Assembly: GCA_016839815.1 (NCBI GenBank)
Contig: JAEOTM010000146.1
Span: forward strand, 1 to 42,466
Direction of reading: 5' to 3'
DNA length: 42,466 nucleotides
Origin: Candidatus Hodarchaeota archaeon
Lineage (GTDB): Archaea; Asgardarchaeota; Heimdallarchaeia; Hodarchaeales; Hodarchaeaceae
A program made the translations under genes and the position numbers. Below, in pieces: positions 8,249 through 15,834 of this stretch. Under the pieces are notes generated by a model. The model was not told the DNA's origin. It did no database searches and saw only the letters and a program-made list of their open reading frames with translations. Positions within the stretch are counted from its first letter, which is position 1. Every line of letters begins with the position of its first letter.

Positions 8249-9136
8249 TTACCTTCGGAAAACATCTCGGATTTTTCGGTATCCAATTATGGTAATATCC
8301 AGCTTTTCCACTGCTTCGCGAAGATCAGGATCCGTAAAGGCCTTATAATCTTGATTCCGCCATTCAGCCGAATCAGGGGTTATAGATCGTAACTCAGGGG
8401 TCATTTTTGCAGGATGGAAGATTAAATGAGTCAATCCAGGTTCTAAGCCTTTCAATAAATCCAGATAATATTGAGTTTTATTCGGATAGACTCCACCAGT
8501 GTCAATGATCATATGATCGATGAGTGGAAAGCCCCTAGATTCAAGAGAATCCAGCAAATTCCGATAAATCTCCGCGTATTCTCCTAATCCCATTAGGAAT
8601 AGCTGTTCCTCTGAAATTTTAGGTAGAAATGCGGGAATATTGTATTCAAAAGCAAGGGAAAGATAAGTCTGAATAAATTTAGGATCCATAACTGTTCCCA
8701 TATGTGTATCCAAATGTGTTAAGTCGATTCCTGATTGTTTTGCATATTGGATTTGCATCCGCATCTCACTTTCAGCTGCATCTGCTGTGACATTTGCAAT
8801 CGCTTCTTCTGTAGTTTTCCAGAGACATCTATCTTCAGCTAATAATCCCGATTCAGGATCAATACTACTAAGAGCACGCCATCGATACGTATCATATTCA
8901 CAGGTTAGGGTCAGATGTACCCCTATGTCGTACTTTGATTTCTTTGCTAGTTCAGCCACTTCAAGAAACCATGGCGAGGGAACAATAACAGACCCACAGG
9001 AAGCAATATCAAAATCTAAACACTCAAAAGCTGCTTCATTCGCTGCATGTGAAAAACCCATGTCATCTATATGCAAAATGACAATTTTATCATTCTGAGA
9101 AAACCCTAGTTTTTGTAGAATTGGTTCATCTGTCAT
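8249..9136 (-). CDS. ChbG/YdjC-family carbohydrate deacetylase
   Basis: YdjC-like protein, a TIM-barrel metal-dependent deacetylase family whose known members remove acetyl groups from N-acetylated sugars such as chitin oligosaccharides. The visible metal and catalytic motifs are HIDDMGFSHAAN at residues 22-33, GVHLTLT near 95, THLDTHMG near 160, and HPAKM near 242. The length (295) is normal. It sits between an alpha/beta hydrolase (12-nt gap) and glnA, within a run dominated by leucine breakdown and nitrogen metabolism. No other sugar gene is nearby, so the substrate is unknown. The ATG at 9136 has a weak GGAAAA sequence before it. Family assignment is confident. Confidence 0.88.
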   Translation of the reverse strand: MTDEPILQKLGFSQNDKIVILHIDDMGFSHAANEAAFECLDFDIASCGSVIVPSPWFLEVAELAKKSKYDIGVHLTLTCEYDTYRWRALSSIDPESGLLAEDRCLWKTTEEAIANVTADAAESEMRMQIQYAKQSGIDLTHLDTHMGTVMDPKFIQTYLSLAFEYNIPAFLPKISEEQLFLMGLGEYAEIYRNLLDSLESRGFPLIDHMIIDTGGVYPNKTQYYLDLLKGLEPGLTHLIFHPAKMTPELRSITPDSAEWRNQDYKAFTDPDLREAVEKLDITIIGYRKIRDVFRR

Positions 9137-9148
9137 TATTTTCCATTC

Positions 9149-9961
9149 CTATCTGAGAGATTTATGGATGATTTCATTAACTTGATTGGGAGCCTCTTGA
9201 AAGATGAAATGCCCCGCTTCCTCAATGAGAAAGAGCTCTGAATTTGAAATATTCTCATGAAGGTATCGTGAGAACTTAGGAGGTGTCATTTGATCTTGAT
9301 CTCCACAGAGAATGATGGTTGGAATATCAATTAGTCTTAAATCCTTCCTTACATCAAAATATCGACAAGCATCAAGGTCATTATATAATACATGCCAACC
9401 ATTTTTTGTTAGGATTTCTTGGTTTTTTTGTTTTATTTGTAGTTCTGCTTTAGAACCGTAACTAAATTTACTCATCAATTTTAGTGCTTCATTATAATCC
9501 TTTTTGAGTAAATCAAAGAATATTGGTGCAACATTTAGTTTTGCTCCAGTACTCATGAGAAATATCACTGCAGGCAAAGGTGGAGGTTTTTTGAATTCCT
9601 GTTTCTTGATAAATAAGACATAATTTAAGACAATAGCTCCTCCCATGGAATGGCCCACAAGAGAATAGCTTTCTAATTTCAAATAGGAGATGATATTGAT
9701 AACTTCTCTTGTATATTGATCAATCAAGGTTTGGTTTACAGAAACTGGATTGATAGAATTATTTAGAGCTGATAAACTCTCCCCATGGTTATTTAAACTT
9801 ATCGCTAGGGTTCCATATCCATTTTCCAAAAGGAAATTCACCTGGGAATCCCACTGAGTCCGATCACCTCCTGCACCGTGAATAAACACTATATTGGGAA
9901 GTAATTCGTTTTGAGGGGAGTGGAATTCGTAATCGAGTCCATCTATCCCTTTTGATTCCAA
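9149..9961 (-). CDS. Alpha/beta hydrolase
   Basis: Alpha/beta-hydrolase-fold enzyme with a complete apparatus: the oxyanion segment VFIHGAGGDRTQW near residue 26, the nucleophile elbow GHSMGG, the acid loop GDQDQMTPP, and the catalytic His in EEAGHFIFQEAP near the C-terminus. It has no signal peptide, so it is probably cytoplasmic. Its position after the methylglutaconyl-CoA hydratase-like gene suggests a thioesterase or ester hydrolase linked to acyl-CoA metabolism, but nothing in the sequence proves that. The start is uncertain: a TTG at 9970 has GGAGG only 1 nt before it, while a TTG at 9961 has the same GGAGG about 10 nt upstream. The latter is chosen (270 residues). Confidence 0.85.
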   Translation of the reverse strand: MESKGIDGLDYEFHSPQNELLPNIVFIHGAGGDRTQWDSQVNFLLENGYGTLAISLNNHGESLSALNNSINPVSVNQTLIDQYTREVINIISYLKLESYSLVGHSMGGAIVLNYVLFIKKQEFKKPPPLPAVIFLMSTGAKLNVAPIFFDLLKKDYNEALKLMSKFSYGSKAELQIKQKNQEILTKNGWHVLYNDLDACRYFDVRKDLRLIDIPTIILCGDQDQMTPPKFSRYLHENISNSELFLIEEAGHFIFQEAPNQVNEIIHKSLR

Positions 9962-9984
9962 ATAAGTCAATCCTCCGATTTTTT

Positions 9985-10797
9985 CTAGGTATCAAATCCT
10001 CCCCATTTATCTTTCTTCCACTTCGGTGACCGTTTTTCCAAAAATGCTTTTAGACCTTCTTTACCTTCTGGTGAAGTTCTAACTTCTGCGATCTTGTTTA
10101 TTAAATATGAACGAACTTCTTCAAAGCTGGTTGTCCGGTTTTTTTCCAGCATTTCCTTAATTTGGGCCATGGCTATCGGCCCACTTGTAAGAAGATGGTT
10201 TACAACAGTAGTAACTTTCTGATTCAACTCTTCAGTGTCTGTTGCTGTTTCGTGAATTAAACCAATCCTCAATGCAGTTTTAACATCTATACGTTCTCCA
10301 GTCAAAAAATATCTCGTTGCTTGAGAGTATCCGATTTTTGGTATCACATAGGGACTGATCACTGCAGGCATAATTCCTAGGTTTACTTCAGAAAATGCAA
10401 AAATGGCCGATTCTACTGCAATTGCAACATCACAGAGTGTTACAAGACCAACTCCTCCACCGAAGGCCGCTCCGTTTATTCTCCCGACAATAGGCTTAGA
10501 TGTAGTATAGATTGTATTGAAAAGTTTTTCTAACTTTACTGCATCTTGCTGATTCTCATCTAGTGTGAAATCTTTACTTGCTTCCATATAAAGTAGGTCA
10601 GCACCCGCGGAAAAGGATTTTCCATCTCCTGTTAATACTATTACACGAATTTCAGGATTTCTACTTTGTGCAGTAAATTCGTTCGTCAGTTCAGAGATCA
10701 TTTGAGGATTAAAGGCATTATGAACCTGTGCACGATTCAAAGTTATTATACAAACGTCATCAACCTGTTCTGAAGTAATTGTTTCATACTTTGTCAT
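9985..10797 (-). CDS. Enoyl-CoA hydratase, methylglutaconyl-CoA hydratase-like
   Basis: Crotonase-superfamily enzyme. The oxyanion-hole segments are FSAGADLLYME and INGAAFGGGVGLVTLCD. The block LGIMPAVISPYVIPKIG and TRYFLTGERID is typical of LiuC/AUH-type 3-methylglutaconyl-CoA hydratases, which hydrate the product of methylcrotonyl-CoA carboxylase. That fits its place directly behind the carboxylase beta gene. A GTG at 10821 shares its first base with the stop codon of that gene. The ATG at 10797, with an AGG-containing sequence a few bases upstream, gives the usual family N-terminus (MTKYETI) and is preferred. Crotonase family is certain; the specific substrate rests on motif memory plus context. 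Confidence 0.88.
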   Translation of the reverse strand: MTKYETITSEQVDDVCIITLNRAQVHNAFNPQMISELTNEFTAQSRNPEIRVIVLTGDGKSFSAGADLLYMEASKDFTLDENQQDAVKLEKLFNTIYTTSKPIVGRINGAAFGGGVGLVTLCDVAIAVESAIFAFSEVNLGIMPAVISPYVIPKIGYSQATRYFLTGERIDVKTALRIGLIHETATDTEELNQKVTTVVNHLLTSGPIAMAQIKEMLEKNRTTSFEEVRSYLINKIAEVRTSPEGKEGLKAFLEKRSPKWKKDKWGGFDT

Positions 10798-10820
10798 ATT
10801 AAACCTGTCCAAATAGCACA

Positions 10821-12425
10821 CTACATACGAAATACACCGTAATTTGTATCAGGAATTTTAGCATTCAAAGACGCTGCGATGCATAATGCTAGGATAATAC
10901 GTGTATCTGCAGGGTCTATTATTCCATCATCCCATAACCGTGCAGTACTATAATACGAGCTAGATTCTTTATTATACTTTGCCAGAATCGGTTTCATAAT
11001 TTCCTCCCGTTGTTCCGGAGATAATGTCTTTCCTTGGGTTGCGAGTTGTGTTTCTTTAACAGTAGCCAATACATTAGCGGCCTGTTCACCACCCATTACA
11101 GAAATTCGGGCATTGGGCCACATGAATAAGAATCGTGGAGAATACGCACGCCCGGCCATTCCATAATTTCCAGCTCCATACGAACCACCAATCACAACAG
11201 TAAATTTAGGTACTTGAGCATTACTTACAGCCATTACTAGTTTTGCACCATCTTTGGCAATTCCACCAGATTCTGCTTCACTTCCAACAATAAATCCTGT
11301 GATGTTTTGTAAGAAAATAAGGGGTAAATTTCGCTGTGTGCATAGATTAATGAAGTGAGCACCCTTTAATGCACTTTCGGAGAATAAAACACCGTTATTT
11401 GCAAGTATTCCAACTGGATATCCCATAATTCGTGCAAAACCACAGACCAAGGTAGAACCATATAGAGCTTTGAATTCATGAAATCGAGAGCCATCCACCA
11501 ATCGTGCAATGATTTCATGAACATCGTAAGCTTGTCGTGCATCTTTAGGTAAAATGCCATAAATTTCGTCAATTTCATATAAAGGTGGTTCTGGAGTCCG
11601 GAAATCAAGTGTGGTTTTTGGAGGTAAATTCAAATGCTCAATTATATTTCTGGTGATCCTTAGTGCATGTTCATCATTTGTCGCGTAATGATCCGCAACT
11701 CCTGATGTACGACAATGTACATCAGCTCCTCCTAAATCTTCAGCTGATACTTCTTCACCAGTAGCTGCTTTTACTAGTGGAGGTCCTCCTAGAAATATAG
11801 TTCCTGTTCCTTTTACAATTACTGTTTCATCTGACATTGCAGGAACATACGCACCACCAGCTGTACAGGATCCCATTACAACACTTATTTGAGGTATTGC
11901 TTTTGATGACATTTGAGCTTGATTATAGAAAATTCTTCCAAAGTGTTCTTTATCAGGAAAGACTTCTGCTTGAAGAGGTAAAAACGCTCCACCTGAATCT
12001 ACTAAGTATACACAGGGGAGATTATTTTGTTCTGCAATCTCCTGAGCTCGGAGATGCTTTTTAACTGTCATCGGAAAGTAGGTTCCTCCTTTAATTGTTG
12101 CATCATTAGCGATAAACATGATTTCTCTTCCTGCAACTAAGCCAATGCCAGTTACAATTCCTGCATATGGTGCAGAATTATCATATAAGTTGTAGGCAGC
12201 TAATGGGCTTAATTCCATAAATGGGGTATCGGGATCAAGAACCGTTTTTATTCGCTGACGCGCGGGAATTTTTCCCCTTTCAAGATGCTTTTCCATCGCC
12301 TTAGGGTTACCTGATCTCACTGATTCAAGAATCTCTCGATAATCTTCCAGGATTTTTTGAAAATGCTTGTAATTGTCTTGAAAATCTGACGATCTCACAT
12401 CTACTTTCGATTTAATTATAGCCAT
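10821..12425 (-). CDS. mccB: Methylcrotonyl-CoA carboxylase beta (carboxyltransferase) subunit
   Basis: Carboxyltransferase subunit of a biotin-dependent acyl-CoA carboxylase. Segments such as [14 protein letters not shown] (here [14 protein letters not shown]), [45 protein letters not shown] and [20 protein letters not shown] match 3-methylcrotonyl-CoA carboxylase beta more closely than propionyl-CoA carboxylase. The product would be 3-methylglutaconyl-CoA in leucine degradation. Length is the usual 534. TTG 12428 and ATG 12425 are adjacent; ATG with GAGGT 9 nt upstream is chosen. The 107-nt gap to the biotin carrier gene holds no clear promoter. Identification as an acyl-CoA carboxylase beta is certain; the methylcrotonyl specificity is strong but inferred. 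Confidence 0.93.
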   Translation of the reverse strand: MAIIKSKVDVRSSDFQDNYKHFQKILEDYREILESVRSGNPKAMEKHLERGKIPARQRIKTVLDPDTPFMELSPLAAYNLYDNSAPYAGIVTGIGLVAGREIMFIANDATIKGGTYFPMTVKKHLRAQEIAEQNNLPCVYLVDSGGAFLPLQAEVFPDKEHFGRIFYNQAQMSSKAIPQISVVMGSCTAGGAYVPAMSDETVIVKGTGTIFLGGPPLVKAATGEEVSAEDLGGADVHCRTSGVADHYATNDEHALRITRNIIEHLNLPPKTTLDFRTPEPPLYEIDEIYGILPKDARQAYDVHEIIARLVDGSRFHEFKALYGSTLVCGFARIMGYPVGILANNGVLFSESALKGAHFINLCTQRNLPLIFLQNITGFIVGSEAESGGIAKDGAKLVMAVSNAQVPKFTVVIGGSYGAGNYGMAGRAYSPRFLFMWPNARISVMGGEQAANVLATVKETQLATQGKTLSPEQREEIMKPILAKYNKESSSYYSTARLWDDGIIDPADTRIILALCIAASLNAKIPDTNYGVFRM

Positions 12426-12535
12426 CAATTATACCTCGAAAAATACAGCTCTAAGGAGGATAAATGTTCTAAAATTTTTACTTAAAGTATTTCGTGGAAG
12501 TAAGTCCCCCCTTTTTCCCTTATAGTCTGAAAGTG

Positions 12536-13069
12536 TTAATCCTCTTCAGATGGTTCAGACTGTTGAATTTCCATTAATGGTACATTTGCTTCAATCTGAT
12601 CCCCTTCCGAGTAAAAAATCTCAGTAACTGTCCCCTCAAATGGAGAAACTACCTTATTTTCCATTTTCATTGCCTCTACTACCAATAAATCCTCGCTCTT
12701 TTGCACTTTGTCCCCTATTTTTACAAGAAGCTTCACGATTCTTCCTGGCATTGGACTGGATAAACTTCCTTCATCAATGGTCTCTTCAAAATCTTCCTCC
12801 TCTTGTTCAGTAACTCGTCGAAGCTCATAATCCGCTCCATCTAAATGAATAAATCTTAAATCTCCATCCTTTGCTACTGAACACTTGTAGATAATATTAT
12901 CCAGCGTAAATTGAAACTGACCTGATCCAAGGACTTTTGCAGTCACTGTAATCTCTTTCTCATTATCCTCATGATCTTTAATGATGACAGAATATCCATT
13001 ATTATCATCACGCCGAAGACGGACTTCAAACCTATTTTTCCCATCATCAAAATTGAAAACTTCACTCAT
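12536..13069 (-). CDS. Biotin carboxyl carrier protein with BT-like N-terminal domain
   Basis: Carries biotin between the carboxylase and transferase active sites. The C-terminal 75 residues are a biotinyl/lipoyl domain with the biotinylation site VEAMKMEN (Lys135), preceded by SSPMPGRIVKL. The N-terminal 85 residues (beta-strand-rich, FEVRLRRDDNNGYSV to GADYELRRV) resemble the BT domain that links carboxylase and carrier domains in full-length methylcrotonyl- or propionyl-CoA carboxylase alpha subunits. An acidic linker (EQEEEDFEETIDE) joins the two. The gene thus looks like the C-terminal third of an alpha subunit made as a separate protein. It starts 19 nt after the biotin carboxylase stop; no Shine-Dalgarno sequence is visible. 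Acidic tail. Confidence 0.92.
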   Translation of the reverse strand: MSEVFNFDDGKNRFEVRLRRDDNNGYSVIIKDHEDNEKEITVTAKVLGSGQFQFTLDNIIYKCSVAKDGDLRFIHLDGADYELRRVTEQEEEDFEETIDEGSLSSPMPGRIVKLLVKIGDKVQKSEDLLVVEAMKMENKVVSPFEGTVTEIFYSEGDQIEANVPLMEIQQSEPSEED

Positions 13070-13088
13070 AAGGAGTCACTATACAGGC

Positions 13089-14789
13089 TTAAAATTTACG
13101 ACTCTTCTTCTTATTATGTTCCCATGCACCAATTTTTTTCCATGGGGAATGAGGATCTAAATCTCTTATGAAAGAGGATTTTAAATCATCACTTTTGACT
13201 GGTATGATCTTTTTAATAGCTGCTTTTCCCTTTCCTAACGTACCTGAAACACGATCAGTGATAACATCAAGACTTTCTCGGCCCCAAGTTCCAATTTTCT
13301 GCCAGGGAGAATGAGGATCAATTCCATTCAATACAGATACTGTTTCACCATTTGTATTACCCCCCATAAATGGTTCCATCACTTCAAAGAGTGCAGCAGC
13401 TAATAATACTTGAAATGGAGTTTCTTTCTTGCCATTTTTCCACTTGTTAAAGTGTTCTTCCACAAAATCAGTATGAGTATATCCAGAGATAAAATCTGGA
13501 TGAGTTAGAACTTCTCGTAGAAATGGAATGTTGGTGGGTATCCCAAGGGCTGCATAATTTCTTAGTGCCCAGGTCATTTTTTGAATGGCGTCCTCTCGAG
13601 TTTCAGCATGAACTATCAGCTTAGCTATCATAGGATCATAAAAAGTAGAGATTTCTCCGCCAGTTGTAGATATTCCTAAGTCATTTCGAATATTAACACC
13701 GACAGGTACTTGAACTGTCCTTATTTTACCAGAGGTAGGAAGAAATTGCTTTTCGGGATTCTCAGCATAAATCCGAAATTCAAGGGAGTGTCCACGACTG
13801 ACGATATCTTTTTGTTCTATTTGTAATTCTTGTCCAGCCGCTATTTTTAACTGCCATCGGACGAGGTCTATCCCTGTTACTGCTTCTGTTATTGCATGTT
13901 CAACTTGCAGCCGTGCGTTGATTTCTAGAAAATAGAATATATTATCTTTCTCGTCAAGTACGAACTCAACTGATCCTGCATTTGTATAATTCACCGCCTT
14001 AGCGGCTGCAATGGCTACATCTCCCATCTCTTTTCTTAAAGCCTCATCGAGAGCTGTAGACGGAGTTTCTTCTATGATCTTTTGATGCCTACGTTGAATA
14101 GAACATTCTCTTTCATTTAAATGGAGAATATTTCCAAAATGATCTCCAAGAATTTGAAACTCGATATGGCGAATATGCGTAAAGTATTTTTCTAGAAAAA
14201 CATCCCCGTTTCCAAACGCATTTTTCGCCTCACGACGTGCACTTTCATAAGCGGCTGAGAATTCATGTTCAGAATTTACAATCCGCATTCCACGTCCACC
14301 CCCACCAGCTGTGGCTTTTATAAGCAGAGGGTACCCAATTTCTTTAGCTTTCTGTTTTAAGAATTTTTTATTTGTAGATCCGCCATGATAACCGGGAATA
14401 ACAGGAATATTCGCTGCTTTCATGGTCTTTTTTGCCTGTATCTTGTCACCTACCGCATGAATCGCTTTGGGACTAGGACCAATCCAAATTAATCCCGCCT
14501 CTTGGACACGTTTAGCAAATTCGGCATTTTCCGACAGGAAGCCATACCCAGGATGAATAGCTTCAGATTTACTTTCCAACGCAATATCAATTATTTTATC
14601 CATATTTAGATAACTTTCAGATGGAACAGGGTTTCCTAACGGATACGAATAATCAGCGGTATGAACATGTACAGATTCTTCATCTACGTCAGAATAAATT
14701 GCAACTGTTTCAATCCCCATCTCTTGTGCACTTGCCATTATACGACTCGCGATCTCTCCACGATTCGCGATAAGAATTCGATTAAACAT
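13089..14789 (-). CDS. accC: Biotin carboxylase subunit with duplicated DPHSPW tail motif
   Basis: ATP-grasp biotin carboxylase. Typical segments are FNRILIANRGEIASRI at the N-terminus, HPGYGFLSENAEFA, the glycine-rich ATP loop KATAGGGGRGMR, HIEFQILGD, ERECSIQRRHQKIIEE and FLEINARLQVEHAITE. It lacks a biotinyl domain, which is encoded by the next gene (19 nt away). After the conserved core (about residue 450) a C-terminal tail carries two near-identical motifs, DPHSPWQKIGTW near 490 and DPHSPWKKIGAW near 545. A comparable SPW motif normally occurs once, between the carboxylase and BT domains of fused alpha subunits. Start: ATG 14789 gives MFNRILIANRG; GTG 14798 is an alternative three codons earlier. 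First gene of the ten-gene run. Confidence 0.94.
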   Translation of the reverse strand: MFNRILIANRGEIASRIMASAQEMGIETVAIYSDVDEESVHVHTADYSYPLGNPVPSESYLNMDKIIDIALESKSEAIHPGYGFLSENAEFAKRVQEAGLIWIGPSPKAIHAVGDKIQAKKTMKAANIPVIPGYHGGSTNKKFLKQKAKEIGYPLLIKATAGGGGRGMRIVNSEHEFSAAYESARREAKNAFGNGDVFLEKYFTHIRHIEFQILGDHFGNILHLNERECSIQRRHQKIIEETPSTALDEALRKEMGDVAIAAAKAVNYTNAGSVEFVLDEKDNIFYFLEINARLQVEHAITEAVTGIDLVRWQLKIAAGQELQIEQKDIVSRGHSLEFRIYAENPEKQFLPTSGKIRTVQVPVGVNIRNDLGISTTGGEISTFYDPMIAKLIVHAETREDAIQKMTWALRNYAALGIPTNIPFLREVLTHPDFISGYTHTDFVEEHFNKWKNGKKETPFQVLLAAALFEVMEPFMGGNTNGETVSVLNGIDPHSPWQKIGTWGRESLDVITDRVSGTLGKGKAAIKKIIPVKSDDLKSSFIRDLDPHSPWKKIGAWEHNKKKSRKF

Positions 14790-14847
14790 ACAAATCACTT
14801 ATTCATTGCATAGAAGCAAAGAATGAAAGGACTTCTTGACAGTATTA

Positions 14848-14858
14848 ACTTATAATAT
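14848..14858 (-). promoter_or_regulatory. TATA-like box for the carboxylase/leucine operon
   Basis: On the minus strand ATATTATAAGT lies about 60-70 nt before the biotin carboxylase ATG, which would give a leader of roughly 35-40 nt. It is the best TATA-like match on that strand in the divergent region. Inferred from sequence only. Confidence 0.4.
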
Positions 14859-14887
14859 TCCTTCTTAACCAGAGGAATAAATCGCTT

Positions 14888-14914
14888 CTAGCCATATACA
14901 CCAGTATATCCTAG
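14888..14914. promoter_or_regulatory. Operator-like palindrome in divergent promoter region
   Basis: ATATAC and GTATAT form a perfect 6-bp inverted repeat around ACCA (14894-14909). It is flanked on both sides by CTAG (14888-14891 and 14911-14914), giving an almost symmetric 27-bp element. It lies between the TATA-like boxes of the minus-strand carboxylase run and the plus-strand NfeD-SPFH pair, so it could bind a dimeric regulator acting on one or both. Confidence 0.4.
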
Positions 14915-14994
14915 TAATTATTCTGTTTCTACCATCCTTTAAAAAGACTGAGATGTAATTTAAGTGTTTGTCAGCCCGATGTTCTGGGAACTAA

Positions 14995-15004
14995 AATTAT
15001 AAAA
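14995..15004 (+). promoter_or_regulatory. TATA-like box upstream of the NfeD-like gene
   Basis: AATTATAAAA lies 31-40 nt before the ATG at 15035. A start site about 26 nt downstream would leave a leader of roughly 10 nt that contains or follows GAGGT (15019-15023). Confidence 0.45.
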
Positions 15005-15034
15005 GGAGAGAGATATCTGAGGTAATCGAGTATC

Positions 15035-15796
15035 ATGACTGAAATCGATGTCCCCTTACTTCTCCTCATCTTAAAACAGATCTGCTTTGGAAGTTTGATT
15101 TCAGGATTATTGATCTTCTTTTTAACTTTGATTCTCCAAGGAGGTCATCTTTTTGACCATGATACTGATATAGATCATGATTTTGACCATGATTTCGATC
15201 ATAGTGTAGGATTTGACCATGATATCGGGGATGTTGATTTTGACGCTGATGTAGATTTAGATTCCGACATAACAATTGGTGCAGATAAAGATATTCACAT
15301 AGGTATGGATAAAGACATATCTTTACATGATCAGGACGTAGGGGCTGATACCCCCGCTCCTTTAATGCTACTACTAGGTACTTTTATGATTTCATTTGGA
15401 GGAACAGGGGTTATTCTGATTGATGATACAATAAATCTTTTTCTTCTGCTAGCTGTATTAGTTATGATTCCTCTTGGAACTACTTATCTTATTTCCAAGG
15501 TATGGGCAAAGGTTGCTGTCTCAGAAACTTATGAAACCCCATTAGAAACTATAAAAGTTGATGATGAAGTAAAAACTTTGACAACAGTAGATACCGAAGG
15601 TGGTTTGGTTCTTATCCAAACTAGTTCAATTCATGGACCTGTTAAAATGTCAGCAAAAACAGAATCAGGAGCTATTGCTAAAGGTATGGTTGCTTACGTT
15701 GTTAAAGTTGAAAAAAATTCACTGATAATTGATGAATGGCCTTCAACAGAAAAATCGAAAAAAGAAACTCCCGAGGGATCGATTACTTGGGATTAA
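15035..15796 (+). CDS. NfeD/YqiJ-like membrane OB-fold protein with Asp/His-rich loop
   Basis: Membrane protein of 253 residues placed directly before an SPFH gene, the usual partner arrangement of NfeD or YqiJ-type proteins with flotillins. A hydrophobic helix (about residues 8-35) is followed by a loop of some 70 residues rich in Asp and His (repeats of DHD, FDHDFDH, then DADVDLDSD and DKDIHIGMDKD). Two further hydrophobic helices (about 107-155) come next. A soluble beta-rich domain (about 175-240) resembles the NfeD OB fold. The acidic His-containing loop could bind metal ions; bacterial relatives also have Asp-rich loops here. ATG with GAGGT about 11 nt upstream. Family assigned mainly by layout and context. 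Confidence 0.75.
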   Translation: MTEIDVPLLLLILKQICFGSLISGLLIFFLTLILQGGHLFDHDTDIDHDFDHDFDHSVGFDHDIGDVDFDADVDLDSDITIGADKDIHIGMDKDISLHDQDVGADTPAPLMLLLGTFMISFGGTGVILIDDTINLFLLLAVLVMIPLGTTYLISKVWAKVAVSETYETPLETIKVDDEVKTLTTVDTEGGLVLIQTSSIHGPVKMSAKTESGAIAKGMVAYVVKVEKNSLIIDEWPSTEKSKKETPEGSITWD

Positions 15797-15834
15797 AATT
15801 AATGAAAATGTATGAATTGGGTGAAAAAACAAAA

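Noticed and set aside
15140..15330. Tandem DNA repeat (GACCATGAT-like units) as a possible satellite or regulatory array
   Set aside because: The units lie in frame in the NfeD-like gene and encode its Asp/His-rich loop; spacing is irregular, so it is a low-complexity coding region.
15736..15834. Upstream-extended start for the SPFH protein at 15736
   Set aside because: It would overlap the NfeD-like gene by 61 bp and add a basic stretch not expected before the membrane helix; later ATGs fit better.
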